A stretch of 64,000 nucleotides of DNA from assembly GCF_029714405.1 (NCBI RefSeq), contig NZ_CP121650.1, positions 1,116,001-1,180,000 on the forward strand, given 5' to 3'. This document shows positions 38,036 through 47,341 of this stretch, piece by piece. A program made the position numbers and the translations under genes. Every line of letters starts with the position of its first letter. The stretch's first letter is position 1. The notes below the pieces were generated by a model that had not been told where the DNA came from, ran no database searches, and saw only the letters and a list, made by a program, of their open reading frames with translations. The DNA comes from Bradyrhizobium sp. CB82. GTDB taxonomy: Bacteria > Pseudomonadota > Alphaproteobacteria > Rhizobiales > Xanthobacteraceae.

Positions 38036-38365
38036 GATGTGCGGTAGCCGGAAAACCCGATGAGGTTGCGAAAGGCTGTGGAAGGCCTGTGGAAAGTATC
38101 GTCCTTGCGCGACGTGATCGCAAGCGATCTGGGTCCTCTATCAACGTTCTCTCGCAAGATATTTAAGCGGATCTCGGCGCGGTCGCGGAAGCGGCATTGA
38201 AATCATGGATGATTCTAGTCGCAGTTCCTTACTCACGGTTCATTACATATGAATTTTCAAAAATGACAGTACGACCACGGATACCCATCGACAGAACGAA
38301 TCGGTGATGTAGACTTGTTTGTCCGGATCGAATCCTGAGGTTCAACCCTACCGAGGAGGTTTCGA
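38036..38365. other. AT-richer divergent intergenic region between two DUF465 genes
   Basis: 330 bp between the starts of the two DUF465 genes. The part 38200-38340 is clearly less GC-rich than its surroundings and must hold the divergent promoters, but I cannot place firm -35/-10 boxes. A strong GAGGAGG lies at 38354-38360, just before the plus-strand gene. Confidence 0.5.
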
Positions 38366-38551
38366 ATGACAATTCAGGCACATCTTGTTGAATTGGAGCG
38401 GAAACACAAACTTCTCGAAAACGAATTGCACGAAGCTCTCGTGCACCTTTCAACAGACGACCTGCAAATTGTTGAGTTGAAGCGCCGGAAGTTGATGGTC
38501 AAGGACCAGATCGAGCGGTTGAAGCACGGCGCGGACGACACGCTCCACTAA
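38366..38551 (+). CDS. DUF465 (YdcH-like) protein, copy 2
   Basis: A 61-residue member of the same family: acidic helix HLVELERKHKLLENELHEA, loop, then IVELKRRKLMVKDQIERLKHG. The ribosome site GAGGAGG is 5 nt before ATG. Both copies share the LK.RKL..(K/R)D.I core. It is divergent from copy 1, so they are likely differentially controlled. Confidence 0.9.
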   Translation: MTIQAHLVELERKHKLLENELHEALVHLSTDDLQIVELKRRKLMVKDQIERLKHGADDTLH

Positions 38552-38664
38552 TAACCTCCATACATGAACAAGCCTGATCTCGTACCCTTAGCGCAGGGAT
38601 GAGAGCTGTTGCACTCATCCCGCGTCGAGGTGCGAAGCGTTGCGCGATCAACTTCGCGCGACGT

Positions 38665-39768
38665 CTAGATGTTCGCGAGCTCGGCGACGTGGTCGGCGAT
38701 CGCAAGCGATGACGTCAGGCCGGGCGATTCGATACCGAAGAGATTGATCAGGCCGTCCACGCCGTGATCGCGCGGGCCCTGCATCAGGAAATCCTGCGTG
38801 GCAACCGCCGGCGGAACGATCTTCGGCCGTATGCCCGAATAGCTTGGCATCAACGCACCATCAGGCAGGTCCGGCCAGTATTTGCGGATCGCCGGATAGA
38901 ATCGCTCTGCGCGTGCGGGATCGACGGCATAGTCGATCGCTTCGATCCACTCCACGTCGGGACCGAAGCGCGCTTGGCCTGCCATGTCCAGGGTGAGGTG
39001 CACGCCGAGTCCGCCGGGCTCGGGCACGGGATAGATCAGCCGTGAGAACGGCGCCCTGGCGCTGCAGCTGAAATAGTTGCCCTTGGCGAGATAGGCCGGC
39101 GGAATCCGGTCGAGCGGCATGCCGTCGATATTGCGCGCCACCGTCGTCGCTGAAAGGCCTGCCGAGTTGACCAGCAGGCTGCATTGCAGCGTCATCGGCG
39201 CCTCGCCGCCGGCATCGATTTCGATGACGCCGCCGGATGCCTTGCCGCGGATCAGCGGCGTGTGAAACGCGAACGCAGCGCCCGCCGCTTCGGCCTCGCC
39301 GCGCAGCGAGAGCATAAAGGCGTGGCTGTCGATGATGCCGGTCGAGGGCGAGAGCAACGCGGCATCGCAAGCCAGCGCCGGCTCCAGCGCACGCGCGGCG
39401 TCGCCTGCGAGCATCTGCATGTCGAGCACGCCGTTGGCCTCGGCATGCGCCTTGATCGATTGCAGCTTCTCGGTCTCTTTCGGATTGGTCGCGACGATCA
39501 GCTTGCCGCAATTCTTGTGCGGGATGTCGCGCTCGGCGCAGTAGCGGTAGAGCGCATGCTTGCCGCTGACGCACAGCCGCGCCATCCAGCTCCCGGCCCG
39601 GTAGTAGATCCCGGCATGGATCACCTCGCTGTTGCGCGAGGAGGTGACGGTGCCGATGGCTTCCGCCGCTTCCAGCACGATCACCTCGCGCCCGGCCTGG
39701 GCGAGCCGCCGCGCGACCGCGAGCCCGACCACGCCCGCTCCGATGACGACGCAGTCAACTCTATCCAT
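38665..39768 (-). CDS. FAD-dependent oxidoreductase, L-2-hydroxyglutarate oxidase-like
   Basis: 367 residues. The FAD-binding N-terminus [20 protein letters not shown] and early [19 protein letters not shown] are typical of the DAO superfamily branch that holds LhgO/L2HGDH. The C-terminal [10 protein letters not shown] and [20 protein letters not shown] close the FAD site. It is likely to oxidise L-2-hydroxyglutarate or a related 2-hydroxy acid to the keto acid and pass electrons to quinone. It is a single-gene unit. Another substrate of the same branch is possible. Confidence 0.88.
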   Translation of the reverse strand: MDRVDCVVIGAGVVGLAVARRLAQAGREVIVLEAAEAIGTVTSSRNSEVIHAGIYYRAGSWMARLCVSGKHALYRYCAERDIPHKNCGKLIVATNPKETEKLQSIKAHAEANGVLDMQMLAGDAARALEPALACDAALLSPSTGIIDSHAFMLSLRGEAEAAGAAFAFHTPLIRGKASGGVIEIDAGGEAPMTLQCSLLVNSAGLSATTVARNIDGMPLDRIPPAYLAKGNYFSCSARAPFSRLIYPVPEPGGLGVHLTLDMAGQARFGPDVEWIEAIDYAVDPARAERFYPAIRKYWPDLPDGALMPSYSGIRPKIVPPAVATQDFLMQGPRDHGVDGLINLFGIESPGLTSSLAIADHVAELANI

Positions 39769-39967
39769 GGTGGGACGGGAGGTCGGTGAGCGGCAGGGCC
39801 GAGAGACCTAATAAACCGCATCCAAGGCGGCTCTCCATTAAGGAAGAATTTATCATGTCAGGGCAATTGCCGCATCTGGCATCACATTTTTCTGTCGTGC
39901 TGACAGGCGTTTACCCGATCCCAACCCGTGAGGCCAGACAATCCGGAGTTGAAATCGCGGGTGGCTG

Positions 39968-42652
39968 ATGGCCGACAAGTACTGGCACGCGAGCGGCACG
40001 ATTCCGACGTCTGTGCAGGCCCTGGTGTGCCTGGCCTGCACGGTTGCGCCCGTGCGCGCCTTTGCGCTGCCCGACAATTTCGCCCCGCCGAGCTATCTGG
40101 GCAGGCTCGATCCCAATCTGCTCTGGGAGGCTCTGCTCGGCGGCATCGCTGTGTGCTCGTTTCTTGCGGCCTCCGTGCTGTGGATCCACTCGGCGTTGCG
40201 ACGGGCCCAGGGCACACAGCTCAGACGCAATGCCTTCGTCTCGTCCGCGCTGAACAATCTGAACCAGGGCGTGCTGATGACCGATGCGCAAGCGCGGATC
40301 ATCTTCTGCAACGACCGCTATCTCGAGATCTACGGGCTGGCGCGGTCGGATCTCTGGACCGACATGACCGGTCTAGACATCCTCAAGCTGTGCCGTGATC
40401 GCGGCGTGCTCGGCGTGGCCGACGACGAGTTCTACGAGAAAGCGGCAAGCTCGAACGGCCTGATCACCGAGCTGCCCGACGGGCGCGCCATCCTGGTGAA
40501 ATATTTCGTGCTGCCGAATGGCGGCTCGGTGGCGACGCATCTCGACGTCAGCGAGCAGCGCAACCTGTCGCGGCAACTTGCCTCCACCAAGCAGTTCCTC
40601 GAATCGGTGCTCGACAACGTCCCGGTCTGCGTGGCCGCGAAGAACATCGAGGACGGCCGCTATATCTTCGCCAACCGCGCCTTCGAGCGCTTCTCGCGCT
40701 TCTCCCGCGACCGCATCGTCGGCAAGCGCGCCGACGAGATCTTCCGCCCTGCCACCGCAGCTAGCATCGAGGCGGCCGATCGCGCGGCGCTGGCGTCGGC
40801 CGAGGGGCAGTACCGCAGCGAGATCAAGGTCGAGCGGGGCAGGGAGAGCCGCGTGCTGTCCTCGGTCCGCGTGATCGCCCGCAACCAGAACAACCAGCCC
40901 GAATTCCTCATCGCCCTGTTCGAGGACGTCACCAACCGGCGCTCGCTCTCGGAGGAGTTGGAGAGCACCAAGAAATTCCTCGAGCTGGTGGTCGACAACA
41001 TTCCGGTCGCGCTCATCGTTGAGCAGGTCAAGGACGGCCGCTATCTGCTCGCCAATCGCAGCGCGGAGACGATCCTCAACCGCAGGCGCGAGGATGCCAC
41101 TGGCCTGACCGCTTCCGACATCTTCAATGCCAAAGAGGCCAAGCTGATCATCGCCCGCGACGAGGCCGCGATCAAGAAGCGGGGGATGATCACCGAGGAG
41201 CATCCGATCTCGACCAAGGATGGTCTGCGGCTGTTCCTCACCCGCCGCGCCACCGTGCTCAGCGATGCCGGCGAGCCGGAATATCTGATCAAGACCCACG
41301 AGGACGTCACCGACCGCCGCCAGACCGAGTCGCGCATGGCGCACATGGCCTATCACGACGGCCTGACCGACCTGCCCAATCGCGCCGCCTTCCTCCAGGC
41401 GCTGACGCAGATGATCGAGGCCTGCGAGGGCACTGACGAGGAGTTCGCCGTGCTCTGCATCGATCTCGATGGGCTGAAGGAGGTCAACGACGTCTTCGGC
41501 CATGCGCTCGGCGACAAGCTCCTGGTCGAAGTCGCCCAGCGGCTTCAGAACGCTGCCCGCGGCGGCGTGGTCGCGCGGCTGTCCGGCGACGAGTTCGGCC
41601 TGATCATCGACGGCAAGCAGCCCGAGACGGGTCTTGCGCTGGCGCGCCAGCTCGGTGAAGCCCTTGCCCAGGAATTCCAGATCGACGGCCGCGCGGTGCG
41701 CGCAGGGGTCACCACTGGCATATCGGTCTTTCCGCACAATGGCGCGGAAGGCGCCTCGCTGCTCGCCAATGCCGGGGCGGCGTTGTTCCGCGCCAAGCAG
41801 AAGTCGCGCGGCACGATCAGCCTCTACCAGCCCGAGATGGACCAGCAGATCCGCGACCGCCGCGTGCTGCACCAGGACCTGTCGACGGCGATCAAGAACG
41901 GCGAGCTCTCCCTGGCGTTCCAGCCGCAGGGTGTCGCCGGCCACACTGTCGCCGAGAGCGAGATCATCGGCTTCGAGGCGCTGGCGCGCTGGCAGCATCC
42001 GGTCCGCGGCCAGGTCTCGCCGGCCGAGTTCATTCCCATAGCGGAGGAGAGCGGCCTGATCGTCGAGATGGGCGAGTGGATCCTGCGTCAGGCCTGCCGC
42101 GAGGCGGCTTCCTGGGCCAAGCCGCTCCAGATCGCGGTCAACCTGTCGCCGGCGCAGTTTGCCCATGGCGACGTGGTCGGCCTCGTCCACTCGATCCTGC
42201 TGGAGACCGGGCTTTCCCCGGGCCGGCTCGAGCTCGAAATCACCGAGGGCGTGCTGATCGAGGATTTTGATCGCGGCCTCGCGCTGCTGCGCCGCCTGAA
42301 GGCGCTGGGGGTGCGCATCTCGATGGACGATTTCGGCAGCGGCTATTCCTCGCTGAGCTATCTCCAGGCGTTCCCGTTCGACAAGATCAAGATCGACCGC
42401 GCCTTCGTGATCAATCTCGGCCGCAATCCCCAATCGGCCGCGATCGTGCGCGCCGTGATTGATCTCGGTCATGGCCTCGAAATGTCGATCATCGCAGAAG
42501 GCGTCGAGACGATCGAGCAACTCGCCTTCCTCGCCAAGGAGGGCTGCGACGGCGTGCAGGGCTATCTGCTCGGCAAGCCCTTGCCGATCGGGCAATATGC
42601 CCGCCTCATCGGCCGCGCCGAGACGATGGAGCTTGCGCTCAAGACCGGCTAG
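39968..42652 (+). CDS. PAS-GGDEF-EAL c-di-GMP signalling protein
   Basis: 894 residues. Two N-terminal membrane segments (about 14-35 and 54-78) precede three PAS domains (about 95-200, 215-330, 340-455), a GGDEF domain (about 460-620) and an EAL domain (about 635-885). The GGDEF motif is SGDEF at 539-543 and has no RxxD I-site before it, so cyclase activity is doubtful. The EAL side keeps its catalytic residues: E670 in FEALARW, the Asn in NLSPAQF, ELEITE, MDDFGSGYSS, KIDR and EGVE. It is most likely a membrane-tethered phosphodiesterase in which the GGDEF part senses GTP (inference). The start codon has a weak ribosome site. Confidence 0.93.
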   Translation: MADKYWHASGTIPTSVQALVCLACTVAPVRAFALPDNFAPPSYLGRLDPNLLWEALLGGIAVCSFLAASVLWIHSALRRAQGTQLRRNAFVSSALNNLNQGVLMTDAQARIIFCNDRYLEIYGLARSDLWTDMTGLDILKLCRDRGVLGVADDEFYEKAASSNGLITELPDGRAILVKYFVLPNGGSVATHLDVSEQRNLSRQLASTKQFLESVLDNVPVCVAAKNIEDGRYIFANRAFERFSRFSRDRIVGKRADEIFRPATAASIEAADRAALASAEGQYRSEIKVERGRESRVLSSVRVIARNQNNQPEFLIALFEDVTNRRSLSEELESTKKFLELVVDNIPVALIVEQVKDGRYLLANRSAETILNRRREDATGLTASDIFNAKEAKLIIARDEAAIKKRGMITEEHPISTKDGLRLFLTRRATVLSDAGEPEYLIKTHEDVTDRRQTESRMAHMAYHDGLTDLPNRAAFLQALTQMIEACEGTDEEFAVLCIDLDGLKEVNDVFGHALGDKLLVEVAQRLQNAARGGVVARLSGDEFGLIIDGKQPETGLALARQLGEALAQEFQIDGRAVRAGVTTGISVFPHNGAEGASLLANAGAALFRAKQKSRGTISLYQPEMDQQIRDRRVLHQDLSTAIKNGELSLAFQPQGVAGHTVAESEIIGFEALARWQHPVRGQVSPAEFIPIAEESGLIVEMGEWILRQACREAASWAKPLQIAVNLSPAQFAHGDVVGLVHSILLETGLSPGRLELEITEGVLIEDFDRGLALLRRLKALGVRISMDDFGSGYSSLSYLQAFPFDKIKIDRAFVINLGRNPQSAAIVRAVIDLGHGLEMSIIAEGVETIEQLAFLAKEGCDGVQGYLLGKPLPIGQYARLIGRAETMELALKTG

Positions 42653-42757
42653 AGCGCTGATCGCGTTAGCCGTCTGTTTGCGCATGATCTCCGCGCAAAC
42701 GCGTTCCGCGTTTGTCGCGAGGGAAAATCGCTACACACTTTTCCGGATCATGCGCTA
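42652..42757 (-). repeat. Dispersed repeat A, copy 4 (reverse)
   Basis: The reverse-orientation copy ends CTTTTCCGGATCATGCGCT, 41 bp before the glpD-like ATG. It pairs with the forward copy right after that gene (44304). It starts immediately after the EAL protein stop. Confidence 0.88.
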
Positions 42758-42798
42758 GTGATGACGAAGTCCCTGCTTCGTTCGTTCACGACGGCTTC

Positions 42799-44283
42799 AT
42801 GGCGGATTACGACCTCGCGATCATCGGTGGCGGCCTGAACGGCGTCAGCATTGCGCGCGACGCCGCCGGGCGCGGCCTTCGCGTCATTCTGTTCGAGCAG
42901 GGCGATCTCGCTGGCGCGGCCTCCTCGGCGACGCCGCACCTGATCCACGGCGATCTCTCGGTGCTGGAGCGTCGCGGCTTTGCTCGCGTGCGCCGGGCGC
43001 TGGCCGAGCGGAAGGTCTGGCTCGCGATTGCCCCGCATCTGGTTCGTCCGATGCGTTTCGTGATCCCTGCGCATTCCGACGAACGTCCGCCCTGGCTGCT
43101 GCGCGCCGGTCTCCTGCTCTACGACCGCCTTGCAGGGCGTGGCGGCTTGCCGCCGTCCGCGACCATCGACATCACGCATCATCCGGTCGGCAACGCGTTG
43201 AGACGGCCGTTCGGCACCGCCTTTGAATATTCGGACTGCGTCGTCGATGATTCCAGGCTCACCGTCCTGACCGCGCTGGATGCGGCGGAGCGCGGCGCCG
43301 TGATCCGTACCGGCGCGCGCTGTGTGCGGGCCGATCGCAACGATATCTGGCGGCTCGCCGTCGTCGATCGCGGCCACCGCAGGGTCATCACGACCCGCGC
43401 GCTGGCGAACACCAGCGGCGGATGGAGCGTGAGCGTCGCCGAGACCGTGCTCCGACAGCCGCCACCGCGCGCAGGCGCTGCCGTGCAGATCAGTCAGATC
43501 GTCCTGCCGCGGCTGTTCGAGTCCGACAATGTCTACGTGTTCCAGAACAGCGATGGCCGGCTGATCTTCGCCAGCCCGTTCGAGCGTGATTTCACCCTGA
43601 TCGGCACCGTCACGCATGCCTTCAAGGGCGATCCCGCGATCGTCGCCATGCCGGTCGCCGACGTGACCTATCTCTGCGAGGCGGCCAGTCGCTATTTTCG
43701 CGAGCCCGTCGCGCCGGTCGATGTGGTGCGGACGATGTCGGGCGTCAATCTGGCGCCCGAGGCTGTGCGCCGGCGGGATGCTGGGCTCGCATTCGATGCG
43801 CGGCGGCGCAAGGCGCCGCTCCTCACGGTGTTCGGCGGCGACGTCACGACCGCGCGGTGGCGCGCGCAGCGCGCGGTGACCAGGCTGACGCCGTTCTATC
43901 CGATGTCGCGGCCCTGGACGGCGGCGGCGGCGCTTCCGGGCGGCAATTTTCCCTGGCAGAGCTTCGAGGCGGAAGTCGATGCCGCGCGCGACCGCTGGCG
44001 CTTTCTCTCCGAGGCGCAGGCGCAACGTCTGGTCGGCGCCTACGGCTCGCGGCTGTCGGCCGTGCTGGGTGAGGCGACGAGTCGTGCCGAGCTGGGGCCT
44101 GCTTTCGGTTCTGAATTGACGGGCGCCGAGGTGCGCTACCTCATGCAAACCGAATGGGCCCGCTTCCCCGATGACATCCTGTGGCGCCGCTCCAAGCTCG
44201 GCCTGACCATGCCGCCCGCCGATCGCGACGCGCTGGCCGCGTTCATGGCGAATGCGGTGAATGATCGGCATCGAACCGGTTGA
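42799..44283 (+). CDS. GlpD-like FAD glycerol-3-phosphate dehydrogenase (divergent)
   Basis: 494 residues. ATG 42799 gives the FAD-fold start DYDLAIIGGGLNGVSIARDAAGRGL, and the order of blocks matches aerobic glycerol-3-phosphate dehydrogenase (HLIHGDLSVLE, VRRALAER, ...GVNLAPE, LLTVFGGDVTTARW, C-terminal domain with Glu/Thr-rich helices). The usual GGLRYLE block reads GDLSVLE here, and the TTYR motif is altered to TTARW, so it is a diverged paralogue whose substrate may have shifted. It is upstream of the polyamine-type transporter genes but separated from them by repeat A, which flanks it on both sides. Confidence 0.85.
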   Translation: MADYDLAIIGGGLNGVSIARDAAGRGLRVILFEQGDLAGAASSATPHLIHGDLSVLERRGFARVRRALAERKVWLAIAPHLVRPMRFVIPAHSDERPPWLLRAGLLLYDRLAGRGGLPPSATIDITHHPVGNALRRPFGTAFEYSDCVVDDSRLTVLTALDAAERGAVIRTGARCVRADRNDIWRLAVVDRGHRRVITTRALANTSGGWSVSVAETVLRQPPPRAGAAVQISQIVLPRLFESDNVYVFQNSDGRLIFASPFERDFTLIGTVTHAFKGDPAIVAMPVADVTYLCEAASRYFREPVAPVDVVRTMSGVNLAPEAVRRRDAGLAFDARRRKAPLLTVFGGDVTTARWRAQRAVTRLTPFYPMSRPWTAAAALPGGNFPWQSFEAEVDAARDRWRFLSEAQAQRLVGAYGSRLSAVLGEATSRAELGPAFGSELTGAEVRYLMQTEWARFPDDILWRRSKLGLTMPPADRDALAAFMANAVNDRHRTG

Positions 44284-44303
44284 GCCCGCGGCGTTCCGCC
44301 GCT

Positions 44304-44406
44304 AAAGCATGATCCGGAAAAGTGTGAAGCGGTTTTCCGGAAAGATCATGCGCAAGCAATAACCTAAAGCGCGATGACGATGCATCCTAGTCTCATCGCG
44401 CTTTAG
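44304..44406 (+). repeat. Dispersed repeat A, copy 5 (forward)
   Basis: This copy begins AAGCATGATCCGGAAAAGTG about 20 bp after the glpD-like stop and ends TCATCGCGCTTTAG about 30 bp before the ABC ATPase start. It lacks part of the central palindrome present in copies 1, 3 and 4. Confidence 0.88.
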
Positions 44407-44436
44407 CGTGCGGCAGCATTGGGGCCGGCAGGGAAC

Positions 44437-45606
44437 ATGGCTGACGAACGAGAGAGGATCGAGGCTGCGGACGCGGCCAGGCCTGAAGTGCATCCGGCGG
44501 CGGATCGGCCGCTGCTGCGCATCGACGGCGTGGTGAAGAATTTCGGCGCGTTCCGCGCCGTCGACGGCGTGTCGCTCGACATCGGGGCGGGCGAGTTCTT
44601 TGCGCTGCTCGGTCCCTCCGGCTGCGGCAAGACCACGCTATTGCGCATGCTGGCAGGCTTCGAGACGCCGGACCAAGGGCGCATTCTGCTCGGCGGCATT
44701 GACATCGCGCAGGCGTTGCCGCACGAGCGGCCGATCAACATGATGTTCCAGAGCTACGCGCTGTTTCCGCATCTGTCGGTGCGCGACAACATCGCTTTCG
44801 GCCTGAAGCGCGCCGGCATGGCGCGCGCCGATATCGCCACGCGCGTGGCTGAGATGGTGGCGCTGGTGAAGCTGGAGGGGATGGAGAAGCGCAAGCCGGA
44901 CCAGCTCTCCGGCGGGCAGCGTCAGCGTGTCGCGCTGGCGCGTGCGCTGGCGCGCCGCCCGCAACTGCTGCTGCTCGACGAGCCGCTGGCGGCGCTCGAC
45001 AAGAAGCTGCGCGAGGGCACGCAAGGAGAGTTGATGGAGTTGCAGCGCCGGCTCGGCATGACCTTCATCATCGTCACCCACGACCAGGAGGAGGCGATGA
45101 CGATGGCGACCCGTATCGGCGTGATGGACGCCGGCAAGCTCGTTCAGGTCGCATCGCCGCGCGAGCTCTATGAAGCGCCGCGCTCGCGCTGGATCGCGCA
45201 GTTCGTCGGCGACATCAACCTTTTCGAAGGTGAGCTGCAATCGCATGAAGCCGATCGCCTGACCATTGCCACGCGCGATGCCGGAACGCTCGTCGTCACC
45301 GAGCCGCGCGAGGCGGTCGGCAAAGGCAAAATGTCCGTCGCTATCCGCCCCGAGAAGGTGAAGCTGGCGCGTCGCGGCTCCCCAGGCGGGATGGACCAGC
45401 GGTCGTCGGTCAACCAGCTTAACGGCACCGTCACCGACGTCTGCTATCTCGGCGGCAGCACCAGCTACAAGGTGAAGCTCGACACCGGCGGCACGATGCA
45501 GTCCTCGATGGCCAACACCGCGCGGCTCGACACCGACGTCTTCGGCCTGAACCAGCAGGTGGTTGCCTGGTTCGCGCCTGATGATTGCGTGGTGTTGGAG
45601 CGATGA
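44437..45606 (+). CDS. potA: Polyamine-type ABC transporter ATP-binding protein
   Basis: 389 residues. Walker A GPSGCGKTTLL, Q-loop MMFQSYALFPH, signature LSGGQRQRVALARAL and Walker B LLLLDEPLAALD are intact, and a C-terminal TOBE domain (about 300-385) follows. This is the PotA/PotG type. It energises uptake of putrescine or spermidine or similar amines (by family). The ATG follows AGGGA by 5 nt; the potB start overlaps its stop (ATGA). No periplasmic binding protein is in this cluster. Confidence 0.92.
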   Translation: MADERERIEAADAARPEVHPAADRPLLRIDGVVKNFGAFRAVDGVSLDIGAGEFFALLGPSGCGKTTLLRMLAGFETPDQGRILLGGIDIAQALPHERPINMMFQSYALFPHLSVRDNIAFGLKRAGMARADIATRVAEMVALVKLEGMEKRKPDQLSGGQRQRVALARALARRPQLLLLDEPLAALDKKLREGTQGELMELQRRLGMTFIIVTHDQEEAMTMATRIGVMDAGKLVQVASPRELYEAPRSRWIAQFVGDINLFEGELQSHEADRLTIATRDAGTLVVTEPREAVGKGKMSVAIRPEKVKLARRGSPGGMDQRSSVNQLNGTVTDVCYLGGSTSYKVKLDTGGTMQSSMANTARLDTDVFGLNQQVVAWFAPDDCVVLER

Positions 45607-46514
45607 GCGCACGCCGCATCTTCACGAGGCCAGCGCGCTTCGCCGCGATCGCGCCTTATCTCTGGATGGCGCTGTTCTTCCTGGTGCCGTTCGGCTTCGT
45701 GCTGAAGATCAGCCTGTCGCAGACGGCGATCGCACAGCCGCCGTACGAGCCGGTGTTCGATCTGACGGCGGGGTGGGCGGCGATCAAGGCCGCCTTCGGT
45801 GCGCTGTCGATCGACAATTTCAAGCTGCTGGTTTCCGACGACCTCTACGTCTTCGCCTATGTGCGCAGCCTCACCGTCGCGATCACGGCGACCGCGATCC
45901 TGCTCCTGATCGGCTATCCCATTGCCTATGGCATGGCGCGGCTGCCGAGGCGGTGGCAGGCGGTGGCGATGGTGCTGGTGATCGTGCCGTTCTGGACCTC
46001 GTTCCTGATCCGCATCTACGCCTGGATCAACATCCTGCAGCACGATGGTCTGCTCAATCAGATCCTGCTCGGGCTGCATCTGGTCAGCCGGCCGGTGGTG
46101 TGGCTATCCACCGACAGCGCGATGTATCTCGGCATCGTCTATTCCTACCTGCCGTTCATGATCCTGCCGCTCTACGCGACGCTGGCCAAGATGGAGCCGG
46201 CGCTGGAGGAGGCGGCCGCCGATCTCGGCGCGCCGCCCGGGGCGGTGTTCTGGCGGGTCACCTTTCCGCTGTCGCTGCCCGGCGTCGGCGCCGGCGTATT
46301 GCTCTGCTTCATTCCGATCGTCGGCGAGTTCGTGATCCCGGATCTCTTGGCCGGCTCCAACTCGCTGATGATCGGCCAGACGCTGTGGCTGGAATTCTTC
46401 ACCAACAAGGACTGGCCGGTCGCGTCCGCGGCCGCCATCATCCTGCTGGTCGTGCTGCTCGCACCGCTGTTGCTCTACGAGCGGGTGCAGCGGCGGCAAT
46501 TGGAGGAGCGGTGA
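45603..46514 (+). CDS. potB: Polyamine-type ABC permease, PotB/PotH-like
   Basis: 303 residues and six membrane helices. The EAA loop that contacts the ATPase is at EEAAADLGAPPGAVFWRVTFPLSLPG. The N-terminus is cytoplasmic and basic. It forms the pore with the PotC-like gene that begins 1 nt after its stop. ATG 45603 overlaps the potA stop, which fixes the start. Confidence 0.93.
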   Translation: MSARRIFTRPARFAAIAPYLWMALFFLVPFGFVLKISLSQTAIAQPPYEPVFDLTAGWAAIKAAFGALSIDNFKLLVSDDLYVFAYVRSLTVAITATAILLLIGYPIAYGMARLPRRWQAVAMVLVIVPFWTSFLIRIYAWINILQHDGLLNQILLGLHLVSRPVVWLSTDSAMYLGIVYSYLPFMILPLYATLAKMEPALEEAAADLGAPPGAVFWRVTFPLSLPGVGAGVLLCFIPIVGEFVIPDLLAGSNSLMIGQTLWLEFFTNKDWPVASAAAIILLVVLLAPLLLYERVQRRQLEER

Positions 46515-46515
46515 G

Positions 46516-47328
46516 ATGCGCAAGCGCGCTCGCCTGTCCCGCTTCAACATCGCCTCGCTCGCGCTGGGGCTCGCATTCCTCTACTTGCCGATCCTGATTC
46601 TCGTCATCTATTCCTTCAATGCCTCGCGGCTGGTGACGGTGTGGGGTGGCTGGTCGCTGCGCTGGTACCGCGAGTTGTTTGGCGATCGCGCCATGATCGA
46701 GGCGGCCTGGATGAGCCTGCGCGTCGCTGTCGCCTCGGCCAGCATTGCGACCGTGCTTGGAACACTGGCCGCGGTGGCGCTGTCGCGCGGCGAAGGATTT
46801 CGTGGCCGCACGCTGTTCTCGGGCATGCTCTACGCGCCGCTGGTGATGCCGGAGGTGATCACCGGATTGTCGCTGCTCCTTCTATTCGTGGCGCTGAACG
46901 CCGAGCGCGGCTTCTGGACTGTGACGATCGCGCATACCACGCTCACCATGTGCTTCGTCGCTGTCGTGGTGCAGTCGCGCCTCGGCTCGCTCGACCGCTC
47001 GCTCGAGGAAGCCGCCATGGATCTCGGCTGCGCCCCCGTCCGCGCCTTCCTTTCGGTCACGCTGCCGCTGATCGCGCCCGCGATCGTGGCCGGCTGGATG
47101 CTGGCGTTCACGTTGTCGCTGGATGATCTCGTGATCGCGAGCTTCACCACCGGCCCTGGTTCGGCGACGTTGCCGATCCGGATCTATTCCGAGGTGCGGC
47201 TCGGGGTGAAGCCCGAGATCAACGCGATCTGCACGCTGGTGATCGGCCTGATCGCCATCGTCATCGTCATTGCCTCGCTCGCCTCGAAACTCTCGAGCTC
47301 GCAGGGCGAGAGTGCGGCGCCGCTTTGA
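46516..47328 (+). CDS. potC: Polyamine-type ABC permease, PotC/PotI-like
   Basis: 270 residues with six membrane helices. The EAA motif EEAAMDLGCAPVRAFLSVTLPLIAPA is intact, with the PotC-type helix LDDLVIASFTTGPGSATLP after it. It is the third gene of the potABC run. The DUF6622 gene follows 13 nt later and may be read in the same transcript. Confidence 0.93.
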   Translation: MRKRARLSRFNIASLALGLAFLYLPILILVIYSFNASRLVTVWGGWSLRWYRELFGDRAMIEAAWMSLRVAVASASIATVLGTLAAVALSRGEGFRGRTLFSGMLYAPLVMPEVITGLSLLLLFVALNAERGFWTVTIAHTTLTMCFVAVVVQSRLGSLDRSLEEAAMDLGCAPVRAFLSVTLPLIAPAIVAGWMLAFTLSLDDLVIASFTTGPGSATLPIRIYSEVRLGVKPEINAICTLVIGLIAIVIVIASLASKLSSSQGESAAPL

Positions 47329-47341
47329 GCAGGGAGCAATC

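Noticed and set aside
39786..39968. Short open frame before the PAS-GGDEF-EAL gene
   Set aside because: No recognisable family, no ribosome site, and its stop overlaps the start of the real gene.
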